From contig NZ_MBQD01000022.1 in the NCBI RefSeq assembly GCF_001693815.1, positions 1 through 64,000 on the forward strand: a stretch of 64,000 bases of DNA. Reading direction: 5' to 3'. The position numbers and the translations under genes were made by a program. The number at the start of each line of letters is the position of its first letter. The first letter of the stretch is position 1. Of the stretch, positions 43,398-51,900 are shown in pieces. Source of the DNA: Tessaracoccus lapidicaptus (GTDB lineage: Bacteria > Actinomycetota > Actinomycetes > Propionibacteriales > Propionibacteriaceae). The notes under the pieces are model-generated. The model worked only from the letters and a program-made list of their open reading frames with translations, had not been told where the DNA came from and did no database searches.

Positions 43398-44165
43398 TCA
43401 GGCGATGTCGACCCGCAGGCCCGCAGCGCGGAGCTCGGCCGCAGCCTCGGCGGGGAGCCCGGAGTCGGTCACCAGGGCGTCCACGTCGTCGAGGGCGGCG
43501 AAGCGCACGAGATAGTCGGCGTCGAGCTTGCTGGAATCGGCCAGCACGTAGACCTCCGACGCGCAGCGCACCATCTGCTCCTTGATCGCGGCCTCGGCGA
43601 GGTCCGGCGTCGAGAACCCGTGGGCGACAGAGAACCCGTTGGTGCCGACGAAGGCGACGTCGACGCGGAGCCCCTCCAGCACGCGCAGCGTGTGCGGGCC
43701 GACGGCAGCCTGGGTGATGCCGCGCACGCTGCCGCCGAGCAGGAGCACCTCAGTTGACGGCCGTCCGGAGAGCGCGAGCGCGGACGGGACCGAGTTGGTC
43801 ACCACCAGGGAGACCCAGTCGGGCAGCAGCGGGCACAGCCGGGAGGTGGTCGTGCCGGCGTCGAGGAGGACCGTGAGGCCGTCGCGCCGGGGGAGCAGTG
43901 TGATCGCCCGGTTGGCGATGGCCAGCTTCTCGTCGGCGAAGGAGGTGTCGCGGGCGCCGACCGGGCTCTCGGGGAGGCGGAGCTTGTCGACGGGGACCGC
44001 TCCGCCGTGCACGCGGCGCAGGACGCCGCGCTGGGCGAGGGAGTCGAGGTCGCGGCGGATGGTCTCGGGGGTCACGTCGTAGCGGCTGGCCAGGTCCGCG
44101 ACCGACACGCGGCCCTGGCTCTGTGCGAGCGTCGCGATCTCGTACTGGCGTTCCTCGGCGTACAT
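43398..44165 (-). CDS. fruR: DeoR-family regulator, FruR type
   Basis: A 255-residue DeoR protein: helix-turn-helix near residues 18-40 (GRVSVADLASRYDVTPETIRRDLDSLAQRGVLRRVHGGAV, the family signature) and a sugar-phosphate sensing domain with LLDAGTTTSRL and VFVGTNG-like VAFVGTNGFS. It lies between ptsI (divergent) and fruK (downstream, same strand), as in actinobacterial fru/pts clusters, where it senses fructose-1-phosphate. Confidence in the exact name rests on context. Confidence 0.85.
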   Translation of the reverse strand: MYAEERQYEIATLAQSQGRVSVADLASRYDVTPETIRRDLDSLAQRGVLRRVHGGAVPVDKLRLPESPVGARDTSFADEKLAIANRAITLLPRRDGLTVLLDAGTTTSRLCPLLPDWVSLVVTNSVPSALALSGRPSTEVLLLGGSVRGITQAAVGPHTLRVLEGLRVDVAFVGTNGFSVAHGFSTPDLAEAAIKEQMVRCASEVYVLADSSKLDADYLVRFAALDDVDALVTDSGLPAEAAAELRAAGLRVDIA

Positions 44166-44190
44166 TCTCGTGCCCCCTCCCTCTCAACCA

Positions 44191-44228
44191 CAGACAATCC
44201 CATATACTCGGACTTGTCTTTCTGTCTG
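44191..44228. promoter_or_regulatory. Inverted repeats between fruR and ptsI
   Basis: The 143-base intergenic region contains CAGACAA (44191-44197) and, 16 bases on, TTGTC and CTGTCTG (44214-44228), inverted half-sites in an AT-richer stretch (CATATACT, 44201-44208) that probably holds the divergent promoters. A DeoR-type protein would fit such spaced half-sites. Confidence 0.5.
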
Positions 44229-44308
44229 ATTATCGCGGATTTCCTTGTGAATGGACCGCTCAGGTGGGATGATGCCACAGAACTAGCACCTCATTGCGGA
44301 GGAAACCC

Positions 44309-45973
44309 ATGGAGCAATCGTTTGTGCAGGGCACGGGAGTCGTCCCGGGGCATGCTTACGCCGCCGTCGCATGGACCCGGCCTGCGCCGACCGCCCCCGA
44401 CGACGGCCGCGAGATCCCCGAGGAGGCGCGGGCGGCGGAGGCCGACCTGCTGGCGGCCGCCGTGGAGACGGTGGCCGGGCGGATCGAGGCGCGGGCCGCC
44501 GCCGCGACGGGGGCGGCCGCCGAGGTGCTCACCGCGACCGTCGGCCTGGTCCGCGATCGCGGCTGGCGCCGGGCGGCGGGAAAGCTCATCGCTGCGGGCA
44601 CGCCTGCTCCACTGGCCACGACGCGCTCCATCGAGCAGTTCTGCGCCCAGTTGGAGAAGCTCGGCGGGCTGATGGCCGAGCGCACCACGGACCTGCGCGA
44701 CATCCGCAACCGCGTGGTCGCCGAGCTGCTCGGCGCCCCCGAACCAGGGGTCCCGACGCCGACCTCCCCCGTGGTGCTGTGCGCCGAGGACCTCGCCCCC
44801 GCCGACACGGCCGGCCTCGACGCCACGCTGGTGCGGGCGCTCGTCACGAGGTTGGGCGGGCCCACGAGCCACACCGCGATCATCGCGCGGCAGCTGGGGA
44901 TACCCTGCGTCGTCGCCGTGACCGGCCTGGAGCAGATCCCGGAGGGCGCGATGGTGCTGGTCGACGGCATGGCAGGCCTCATCGTCGTCGACCCGGACCC
45001 CGTCGAGGCCGCCGCGAAGGTCGAGCACGACTCCGCCCTGCGCGCGGAGATCCGGTCCTGGACGGGCCCGGCCGTCACGGCCGACGGGCAGCGGGTGCAG
45101 CTGCTCGCCAACGTCGCGGACGGGAAGGCCGCGGCGAAGGCGGCGGAGGGCCAGGCCGAGGGCATCGGCTTGTTCCGCACCGAGCTGTGCTTCCTGACAG
45201 CGCAGAGTGAGCCCTCCGTCGAGGAGCAGGCGCGGATTTACGGCGATGTGCTCCGGGCGTTCCCCGGGCGCAAGGTCGTCGTTCGTACCCTGGACGCCGG
45301 CTCCGACAAGCCCGTCCCGTTCGCCAACCACGAGAACGAGGAGAACCCGGCCCTCGGGGTGCGCGGCATCCGCCTCGGGGCCACGAACGACGGCGTGCTC
45401 GAGCGTCAGCTCGACGCCGTCGCGCTGGCGGCGCAGCAGCAGGGTGAGAGGGAGCCGTGGGTGATGGCGCCGATGGTCGCCACCGTCGACGAGGCCGCCG
45501 AGTTCGCCGCCGCCTGCCGGGCCCGCGGGCTGAAGCCGGGGATCATGGTCGAAGTGCCCGCCGTGGCGCTGCTGGCCGAGCAGTTCCTGGCCGAGGTGGA
45601 GTTCTTCTCGATCGGCACGAACGACCTCACGCAGTACACGATGGCCGCCGATCGGATGTCGAGCCACCTCGCCACCCTGACTGATCCATGGCAGCCCGCT
45701 GTGCTGAGGCTGATCGCCATGACGGCCGACGCGGGCGTCCGGCTCGGCAAGCCCGTGGGCGTCTGCGGCGAGGCGGCGGCCGACCCGCTGCTCGCCTGCG
45801 TGCTGGTCGGCCTGGGGGTCACGTCCTTGTCGATGGCCGCGTCCGCGGTGCCCGCCGTCGGCGTGCAGCTCGGGAAGGTCACGGTCGCGCAGTGCCAGGA
45901 GGCCGCGCGGCAGGTGCTGGCCGCCCCGACGGCGCGGGCCGCGAAGGAACTGGCGGCCGGCCTGCTCGAGTGA
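44309..45973 (+). CDS. ptsI: PTS enzyme I (phosphoenolpyruvate-protein phosphotransferase)
   Basis: A 554-residue enzyme I: the phosphorylated His lies in GGPTSHTAIIARQLGIPCVVAVTG (His ~190), then the PEP-binding barrel with GIGLFRTELCFL, DAGSDKP, EENPALGVRGIRLG, FSIGTNDLTQYTMAADR and the Cys of GVCGEAAADP. It starts the PTS relay by taking phosphate from PEP. The ATG at 44309 follows GCGGAGGAAACCC. Divergent from fruR; terminated by the hairpin at 46021-46061. Confidence 0.94.
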   Translation: MEQSFVQGTGVVPGHAYAAVAWTRPAPTAPDDGREIPEEARAAEADLLAAAVETVAGRIEARAAAATGAAAEVLTATVGLVRDRGWRRAAGKLIAAGTPAPLATTRSIEQFCAQLEKLGGLMAERTTDLRDIRNRVVAELLGAPEPGVPTPTSPVVLCAEDLAPADTAGLDATLVRALVTRLGGPTSHTAIIARQLGIPCVVAVTGLEQIPEGAMVLVDGMAGLIVVDPDPVEAAAKVEHDSALRAEIRSWTGPAVTADGQRVQLLANVADGKAAAKAAEGQAEGIGLFRTELCFLTAQSEPSVEEQARIYGDVLRAFPGRKVVVRTLDAGSDKPVPFANHENEENPALGVRGIRLGATNDGVLERQLDAVALAAQQQGEREPWVMAPMVATVDEAAEFAAACRARGLKPGIMVEVPAVALLAEQFLAEVEFFSIGTNDLTQYTMAADRMSSHLATLTDPWQPAVLRLIAMTADAGVRLGKPVGVCGEAAADPLLACVLVGLGVTSLSMAASAVPAVGVQLGKVTVAQCQEAARQVLAAPTARAAKELAAGLLE

Positions 45974-46020
45974 GTCCGGTCCGCCGGGCGTCACCAGCGG
46001 AGGGCGGATCTGAGCAACGC

Positions 46021-46061
46021 GACGGGGCGGGACCGGAGGTGAGTCCGGATCCCGCCCCGTC
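46021..46061. terminator. Bidirectional hairpin between ptsI and the GH6 gene
   Basis: A long GC stem: GACGGGGCGGGAcCGGA (46021-46037) pairs with TCCGGaTCCCGCCCCGTC (46044-46061) around a GGTGAG loop, with one internal mismatch. It lies 48 bases after the ptsI stop and 19 bases before the end of the convergent cellulase gene. Confidence 0.85.
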
Positions 46062-46079
46062 GTCGTGCGTGGAGCCGCG

Positions 46080-47630
46080 CTACTCGGAGGTGCAGGGCCC
46101 CCCGTTGACCGTGAACAGCCACGGTTCGCTCGCGCTTCCCTTGGCCGAGACGACCACCGACGGCGCGCTCGACTCGATCGTGACGTCGACACCCTGCTGG
46201 GTCGCGGTGCCACGGCTCACGTTGTTGACGCGCTGGTCATCGCGCCACGCGTACTCCAGGGTCCACTCCGGGGTGGGCGAGGTCACGGTGACGGTCGCGG
46301 AGAAGGCCTTGCCCTTACCCTTGGCGTCCCACGCGACGTGGCACTCCTGGGGCTTCAGCTCCGGCGACGCGAACTCGATCAGCTCCCTGGCCTGCTCGAC
46401 GAACCACTGGCCCGCGGGCGGGTCCTGCATACCGCGTTCCGGATCCAGCGGACCCTCGGTGCCGCGGTAGCACTGACCGTCGGACTCGCCCGGCACCTTG
46501 ATCCACAGGAACGCGTCCACCAGCGGGATGTCGGTCGTGGTGGTGGGACGGGCGCCGGCACCGCGGTCCGGCGGGTTGCACCAGTCCTCGTGGGTGCTGC
46601 CGTATCTGCCCTCGTGATCCCACGGCCCGATGCCGTTGCGGCTGGTGTCGATGACGAAGTGGGTTGACGGCTCCACGTCACCCAGGATCGCCGCATAGCG
46701 CGAGTCGATGCCCGACGTGTTCAGAGCGGGGTTCGGGTTGTCGGCCGACCACTCGCCGTAGTTGGACATGCCGACCCCCTGCCAGTCAGTTGCCGGCCCG
46801 CCGTTCCAGTACTGGTTGCCGCAGCTGCCGAAGTCGCCGGGCGCCACCTCGGTCGCGTACGCGATGCACGAGGAGATCCAGGTGCCGTAGGCCACCTGGT
46901 TGGCGGTGAACTGGTAGTTCGAGACGTTGAGGAAGAAGCCCGTGGCGTCCTGGACTCCCGCCTTGACGAGGCGGTCCGAGACCTCGCCGACGTTCAGCCA
47001 CGCCGACGACGTCCCGTCGAGGTAGACGTCGGTTCCCTCGAGCGCCTCGAAGGCGTCGACGGCGTAGTTGAGCTGCTCGAAGCGGTCGGGGGTCGCCGTC
47101 GCGGGGTCGACCTCGGCCGGCTGGCACCACTCGACCGAGCCGTCGAGCGTCTCGTAGTGGGGGATCACGCCCAGTCCGTCCGGCTCGAGGAGCACGGTGG
47201 CGGGACGATCGCCGATTCCGGCGGCGAAGCCGTCGATCCAGGCGGTGTAGGCCGCGGTGTCCAGCGCACCGCCCGACGAGTACTGGGCGCAATCGCGGAA
47301 GGGCAGGTTGTACGCGACCAGCACCGGCATCTCGCCGCGGGCCTCGGCGGCGCTGACCACCTCGTCGACCGCCGCTCGGACCTCCTCCGGGGTTCCGTTG
47401 GTGAACCAGTCGGCCGAGGGGATGCTGCCGAGCAGCTGGGCATCGGCCCGCGCCTGGCCGCTCAGCGTCTGGGCGGCTTCCAGCGTGGTGCTGTAGGGAT
47501 TGCGGTACAGATCGGATCCGGCCAGGCCGTCTTCTGGGCCGGACGCCTGTGCCGGCGTGGCCAGCAGGGTCGCGGCCACCCCGGTGAGGGCGAGCGCCCT
47601 CCAGCGGGATGAGGATGGAACGAGTGACAT
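46080..47630 (-). CDS. Secreted GH6 cellulase with C-terminal CBM2-like domain
   Basis: A 516-residue secreted glycosidase. Signal peptide residues 1-29 (cleavage after PAQA), GH6 domain ~32-405: VLVAYNLPFRDCAQYSSGG with the candidate acid Asp, TVLLEPDGLGVIP, YLDGTSSAWLNVGEVSDRL, HFVIDTSRNGIGPW, DWCNPPDRGAGARPTT and FLWIKVPGESDGQC. Residues ~415-516 (CHVAWDAKGKGKAFSATVTVTSPTPEWTLEYAW ... CTSE) look like a CBM2-type domain bounded by two Cys. GH6 enzymes are endo- or cellobio-hydrolases acting on cellulose; which one cannot be read here. Two CebR-type operators precede it. Confidence 0.9.
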   Translation of the reverse strand: MSLVPSSSRWRALALTGVAATLLATPAQASGPEDGLAGSDLYRNPYSTTLEAAQTLSGQARADAQLLGSIPSADWFTNGTPEEVRAAVDEVVSAAEARGEMPVLVAYNLPFRDCAQYSSGGALDTAAYTAWIDGFAAGIGDRPATVLLEPDGLGVIPHYETLDGSVEWCQPAEVDPATATPDRFEQLNYAVDAFEALEGTDVYLDGTSSAWLNVGEVSDRLVKAGVQDATGFFLNVSNYQFTANQVAYGTWISSCIAYATEVAPGDFGSCGNQYWNGGPATDWQGVGMSNYGEWSADNPNPALNTSGIDSRYAAILGDVEPSTHFVIDTSRNGIGPWDHEGRYGSTHEDWCNPPDRGAGARPTTTTDIPLVDAFLWIKVPGESDGQCYRGTEGPLDPERGMQDPPAGQWFVEQARELIEFASPELKPQECHVAWDAKGKGKAFSATVTVTSPTPEWTLEYAWRDDQRVNNVSRGTATQQGVDVTIESSAPSVVVSAKGSASEPWLFTVNGGPCTSE

Positions 47631-47686
47631 ATGACTCCCTACGTCGTCGTGAGCTCCGTGCGTCGGCGCGCGGATCGAGCGAGACC

Positions 47687-47746
47687 TGAGAGCGCTCTCA
47701 CATCTCGCTTACTAGGGATCTTTCCGCGAGAGCGCTCTCGCGTCAA
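47687..47746 (-). promoter_or_regulatory. Cellulase promoter with two CebR/CelR-type operators
   Basis: TGAGAGCGCTCTCA (47687-47700) and CGAGAGCGCTCTCG (47727-47740) are perfect 14-bp palindromes, each differing from the known CebR/CelR site TGGGAGCGCTCCCA at symmetric positions. On the minus strand TTGACG (47746-47741) and AAAGAT (47723-47718) are 17 bases apart, and the second palindrome fills exactly the spacer between them, so a bound LacI-type repressor would exclude RNA polymerase. The first lies about 20 bases into the transcript. Confidence 0.85.
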
Positions 47747-47888
47747 GGTGTTTCGGAAGGTTTCGCGGTTCCCGCGCGGGAACGCCCCGGTCGGCCGAAC
47801 AGTCGTCGCCAGCCCGATGGCCGGACTGTCTACTACGGCACGTCGTCAGGCGTAGGCTGGAGGATGCAGTCACAACAAAGGAGTTGAG

Positions 47889-49346
47889 ATGGCTGACGTC
47901 GTGGTTCTCGGGGCCGGCGTGTCCGGCCACACCGCCGCACTGCACCTGTCCCGCCTGCTGCCGCCCGGCAACACCGTGACGGTGGTCTCGCCGAACTCGC
48001 AGTGGAACTGGATCCCCAGCAACATCTGGGTGGGGGTCGGGAAGATGGCGAAGAAGCAGGTGGTGTTCCCCCTCGCCCCCGTCTACCGCAAGCGGGGCAT
48101 CCGCTTCGTGCAGGCCAAGGCCACCGCCATCAGGCCCCGCGGCGACGAGACGTCCGAGCGACCCGCCGTCGACGTCGAGTACACGGCACCCGACAAGGCC
48201 CGGCAGACGGAGCGGATCCGGTACGACTACCTGGTCAACGCCACCGGCCCGCAGCTCAGGTTCCATGCCACCCCCGGGCTGGGGCCCGACGGCGGGCACA
48301 CGGTCAGCGTCTGCACCGCCGACCACGCCGTCGAGGCTGCGGCCGCGTTACGAGACACCATCGAGCGGCTGAAGGCCGGCCAGAGTCAGACACTGGTCGT
48401 CGGCATGGGGCACGGCACCTGCACCTGCGAGGGAGCGGCGTTCGAGTACGTGTTCAACGTGGACCACGAGCTGCGGGAGGCCGGCGTGCGCGACCGCGCC
48501 CGCCTCGTCTTCCTCACCAACGAAGCCGAGCTGGGCGACTTCGGCGTCGACGGCATGGTGTTCGAGGAGCGGGGCTTCCAGACCACCTCCGAGCTCTGGG
48601 CCGGCTCCCTCTTCCGGGAGCGCGACGTGCAGGCGATCCTCGGGGCGCATGTGTCGCGGGTCGAGCCCGGCGTGGTCCACTACGAGACCCTCGACGGCGC
48701 CAGCCACACCCTCGACTTCGACTTCGCCATGCTGCTGCCCCCCTTCGGCGGGGTGCAGCTCAAGGCCTTCGATCGCGACGGCGCCGACATCACCGAACAC
48801 CTGTTCGCGCCGTCGGGGTTCATGAAGGTGGACGCCGACTACACGCCCAAGCCGTACGACGAGTGGCGGGCTGAAGACTGGCCCAAGACCTACCAGGCGG
48901 TGGGCTACGACAACATCTGGGCGGTCGGGATCGCGTTCGCGCCGCCGCACCAGATCTCGCGGCCGCGGAAGAGTGCCAACGGGACGGTCATCGCGCCGTC
49001 GCCGCCCCGGACGGGGATGCCGTCGGGGGTGATGGGGAAGGTCGCGGCGATGTCGATCGCGGACCGGATCAAGCACGGGACGTCGGCACCGAACCACGAG
49101 GCGTCGATGGCCGCCATGGGGGCGGCGTGCGTCGCGTCGGTGGGGGAGGGCCTGCGGACGGGTTCCGCGGCCGCGATGACGATGATGCCCGTCGTGCCGG
49201 ACTACCAGCGCTTCCCGACCGGCCGTGACCTGGCCGACACGCGCGGCGAGGTGGGACTCGCCGGGCACTGGGTGAAGCTGATGCTCCACTACCTGTTCCT
49301 CTACAAGGCCAAGGCGCTGCCCGGCTGGCAGCTGATACCGGAGTGA
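47889..49346 (+). CDS. Sulfide:quinone-oxidoreductase-like flavoprotein
   Basis: A 485-residue FAD enzyme: N-terminal VVVLGAGVSGHTAALHLSRL, then FVQAKATAIRP and DYLVNATGP as in SQR/NDH-2 folds, a second dinucleotide motif VVGMGHGTCTCEGAAFEYVFN containing two Cys (CTC), and a C-terminal amphipathic end (HWVKLMLHYLFLYKAKALPGWQLIPE) fit for membrane contact. SQR-type enzymes oxidise sulfide or other sulfur compounds and reduce quinone. The Cys pattern supports this broadly but not a specific SQR class. Preceded by AAAGGAG. Coupled to a small downstream gene. Confidence 0.78.
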   Translation: MADVVVLGAGVSGHTAALHLSRLLPPGNTVTVVSPNSQWNWIPSNIWVGVGKMAKKQVVFPLAPVYRKRGIRFVQAKATAIRPRGDETSERPAVDVEYTAPDKARQTERIRYDYLVNATGPQLRFHATPGLGPDGGHTVSVCTADHAVEAAAALRDTIERLKAGQSQTLVVGMGHGTCTCEGAAFEYVFNVDHELREAGVRDRARLVFLTNEAELGDFGVDGMVFEERGFQTTSELWAGSLFRERDVQAILGAHVSRVEPGVVHYETLDGASHTLDFDFAMLLPPFGGVQLKAFDRDGADITEHLFAPSGFMKVDADYTPKPYDEWRAEDWPKTYQAVGYDNIWAVGIAFAPPHQISRPRKSANGTVIAPSPPRTGMPSGVMGKVAAMSIADRIKHGTSAPNHEASMAAMGAACVASVGEGLRTGSAAAMTMMPVVPDYQRFPTGRDLADTRGEVGLAGHWVKLMLHYLFLYKAKALPGWQLIPE

Positions 49347-49351
49347 GTGCG

Positions 49352-49546
49352 ATGAGTGAGCGAATGCACGAGCAGCAGCTGCGGGTGCCGGCCGGCTCGA
49401 CGGTCGCGGACCTGTCCAAGGCGCCGCTGCCCACGGAGTCGACGCTGCGGAAGCGGATGAGCCTCCCGCTGCAGGTGATCCGGTTCTTCGTGTTCAACGC
49501 ACGGATCATGCGGATGGTGTTGAAGGGTCACAGCCAGGACCACTGA
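49352..49546 (+). CDS. Small protein paired with the SQR-like gene
   Basis: A 64-residue protein with a predicted amphipathic or membrane-surface helix (LPLQVIRFFVFNARIMRMVLKGH) in its C-terminal half. The ATG at 49352 is preferred, with GGAG eight bases upstream; a GTG at 49343 overlapping the SQR stop is possible. It has no family I recognise. Its position three to six bases after the SQR-like gene suggests a subunit, membrane tether or assembly factor. Confidence 0.6.
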   Translation: MSERMHEQQLRVPAGSTVADLSKAPLPTESTLRKRMSLPLQVIRFFVFNARIMRMVLKGHSQDH

Positions 49547-49663
49547 GTGTGAACGATGTGACCTGGGATCTGTGATTTCCGCAAAGTGAGTGCTCGGCCT
49601 CAGGGCTTCCGACGTGCTCGCGTAGGCTGACCAGCCGAGAGTCGTTGAGCGGATGGGGGAGGC

Positions 49664-50347
49664 ATGAGCCGGCGGGGACTGGTGGACGAGGCCATTCAGG
49701 GCATCCTCGACCGCGTCGTCGACGGCGGGTTCCCCGCCGGCAGCGCGCTCCCGCCGGAGGCGGATCTCGCCGCGCTGCTCGAGGTGAGCCGACCGACGAT
49801 GCGCGAGGCCGTCCGGTCGCTGAGTGACCGGGGCGTGCTGCGCGTGGTGCACGGCCGCGGCACGTTCGTCGCACCGCAGACGGAGTGGCGGGACCTTCCG
49901 ACGCTGATCGGGGTGCTGGCGCGGACGACGCCGTCTCGCGATCTCGGGCTGCAGCTCATCCAGGTGCGGCGGATGCTCGAGGTGGGCGCCGCCGGGTTGG
50001 CCGCCGAGCACCGCACCGACGACGACGTGGCTCGGATGCGCGACCTCCTGGACCGCTATGACGCCGCCGGGTCGGACGTCGACGAAGTGGCGGCCCTGGA
50101 CATCGCCTTCCATGAGGCGATCCTCGCGGCATCGGGCAACCCGTTCCTGGCCGCGATCATGCAGCCGCTGGCCGAGGCGCTGGCGGCGTCGCGGCGGACG
50201 ACGGCGGCGCGCGAGGACGTGCGGTCGCGGGCCCAGGAGCACCACCGTCGGATCGCGGACAGGATCGCGGCCGGTGACGCGCCCGGTGCGAAGGACGCGA
50301 TGCGTGCCCATATGACGCAGACCCACGACGACATCGCCGCGCTCTAA
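49664..50347 (+). CDS. GntR-family (FadR subfamily) regulator of the acid-sugar locus
   Basis: A 227-residue GntR protein: winged helix with GSALPPEADLAALLEVSRPTMREAVRSLSDRGVLRVVHGRGTFVA (residues ~26-70), then an FCD ligand domain with metal-binding-type His/Asp positions (ALDIAFHEAILAASGN and RSRAQEHHRRIADRIAAGD). It precedes the kinase-dehydrogenase-permease operon and a 15-bp palindrome at 50409-50423, its probable target. Confidence 0.88.
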   Translation: MSRRGLVDEAIQGILDRVVDGGFPAGSALPPEADLAALLEVSRPTMREAVRSLSDRGVLRVVHGRGTFVAPQTEWRDLPTLIGVLARTTPSRDLGLQLIQVRRMLEVGAAGLAAEHRTDDDVARMRDLLDRYDAAGSDVDEVAALDIAFHEAILAASGNPFLAAIMQPLAEALAASRRTTAAREDVRSRAQEHHRRIADRIAAGDAPGAKDAMRAHMTQTHDDIAAL

Positions 50348-50408
50348 CACCCGCTGACCCTGGCGGGTTGCTGTTGCACGCACTCTCTCCCTGTGCCATT
50401 CTTTCCTA

Positions 50409-50423
50409 AGACCTCTGAGGTCT
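50409..50423 (+). promoter_or_regulatory. Palindromic operator of the acid-sugar operon
   Basis: AGACCTC-T-GAGGTCT, a perfect inverted repeat with 7-bp arms and one central base, 17 bases before the AAAGGAGTGAC ribosome site of the kinase gene. The upstream FadR-type regulator is the likely binder. Confidence 0.65.
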
Positions 50424-50440
50424 GAGCACAAAGGAGTGAC

Positions 50441-51874
50441 ATGACAGTGGAACTGTCCGATCTGTTGAGCAACCATGCGGCGGCGGTGCCCGTGTCCGCG
50501 GACGACGTCGCCACGGCACGCCGCGACGCCGGCGACCACACCATCTACGTCGTCCTCGACGACGACCCGACCGGGACGCAGTCCGTCGCGGATCTGCCCG
50601 TGCTGACCGCCTGGGAGGCCGACGACTTCCGCTGGGCGTTCGCCACCGGCAAGCCCGCCATCTACGTCATGACCAACTCGCGCTCCCTGGCACCCGCCGA
50701 CGCGGAGCGGGTCAACCGCGAGGTGGTCGCCGCCGCGCTCGAGGCGGCGGGCGATTCCCCCGTCGCGTTCGTGTCCCGCTCCGACTCCACCCTGCGCGGC
50801 CACTTCCCCCTCGAACCGCGCACCATCGCCGAGGAGATCCGCGCCGCCACGGGCCACGGGGTTGACGGGATCGTCGTCGTCCCCGCCTTCGGCGACGCCG
50901 GGCGCATCACGGTCGACGGCGTGCACTACGCCGGCTCCCGCGACGCGGGCTTCACCCCCGTGGGGGAGACCGAGTTCGCCCGCGACGCCACCTTCGGCTA
51001 CCGCTCATCACGCCTGGCCGACTGGGTCGAGGAGAAGACGCAGGGGGAGATCCTGGCCGACGACGTCATCCTCATCGACCTCACCACGCTCCGGACGGAC
51101 CGCGCGCACACCGTCGCGCTCCTCCGCTCCGCCTCCGACGCCCGCGTGATCGTCGTCGACATCGTCGAGGAGGAGGACCTCCGCCTCCTCGCGCTGGCGC
51201 TGATCGACGCCGAGGCCGCCGGTTCCCGCTTCGTCTACCGCGTCGGGCCGCCGTTCTGCCGCGCCCGCATCGGCCAGGCCGTCCGAACGCCCGTCACGGT
51301 CGACGAGATCCGCTCCTCCCGCGGGGACCACGCCGTGGCCACCGGCGGTCTCATCGTGGTGGGCAGCCACGTGGATCTGACGACCCGGCAGCTCACCCAC
51401 CTCCGCGAGCAGCAGAATCCGCTGGAACTCGAGATCGAGGTGGCGCAGGTCACCGACCCCGCCGTCCGCGACACCCATGTCCAGGACGTCGCCACCCGCG
51501 CCGCGGCCGCCCTGAACGACGGCAACGTCGTGGTGCGGACCTCCCGCACGCTCGTCACCGGCGCCGACGGCCACGAATCGCTGCACATCTCCCGGCAGGT
51601 CTCCGCCGCCGTCGTCGAGGTGGTCCAGCGCGTGCTGGCCGCCAACCCGCCGCGGTTCGTCGTGGCGAAGGGAGGCATCACGTCCTCGGACGTCGCCACC
51701 AAGGGGCTGGGCTTCCGCCACGCCACCGTCATCGGGCCGATGCTGCCCGGCATCGTCTCCCTGTGGTCGGGCCAGGACGGCCCCGCCGCAGGCATCCCCT
51801 ACGTCGTCTTCGCGGGCAACGTCGGCGCCGCCGACTCACTCGCGGCCGTCGTCGACACCCTCAACCACGCCTGA
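50441..51874 (+). CDS. DUF1537 four-carbon acid-sugar kinase
   Basis: A 477-residue DUF1537 kinase: N-terminal DDDPTGTQSVADLPVLTAW and FVSRSDSTLRGHFPLEPRTIAEEI, C-terminal VAKGGITSSDVATKGLGFRHATVIGPMLPGIVSLW. This family phosphorylates 3-oxo-tetronates, D-threonate or D-erythronate in four-carbon acid-sugar catabolism. It is the first gene of an operon with a 3-hydroxyisobutyrate-type dehydrogenase and a GntP permease. The usual aldolase (OtnC) and isomerase (OtnI) are not in the window. Confidence 0.88.
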   Translation: MTVELSDLLSNHAAAVPVSADDVATARRDAGDHTIYVVLDDDPTGTQSVADLPVLTAWEADDFRWAFATGKPAIYVMTNSRSLAPADAERVNREVVAAALEAAGDSPVAFVSRSDSTLRGHFPLEPRTIAEEIRAATGHGVDGIVVVPAFGDAGRITVDGVHYAGSRDAGFTPVGETEFARDATFGYRSSRLADWVEEKTQGEILADDVILIDLTTLRTDRAHTVALLRSASDARVIVVDIVEEEDLRLLALALIDAEAAGSRFVYRVGPPFCRARIGQAVRTPVTVDEIRSSRGDHAVATGGLIVVGSHVDLTTRQLTHLREQQNPLELEIEVAQVTDPAVRDTHVQDVATRAAAALNDGNVVVRTSRTLVTGADGHESLHISRQVSAAVVEVVQRVLAANPPRFVVAKGGITSSDVATKGLGFRHATVIGPMLPGIVSLWSGQDGPAAGIPYVVFAGNVGAADSLAAVVDTLNHA

Positions 51875-51900
51875 CCACCCCCGAAAGGACCCCCACTTCC

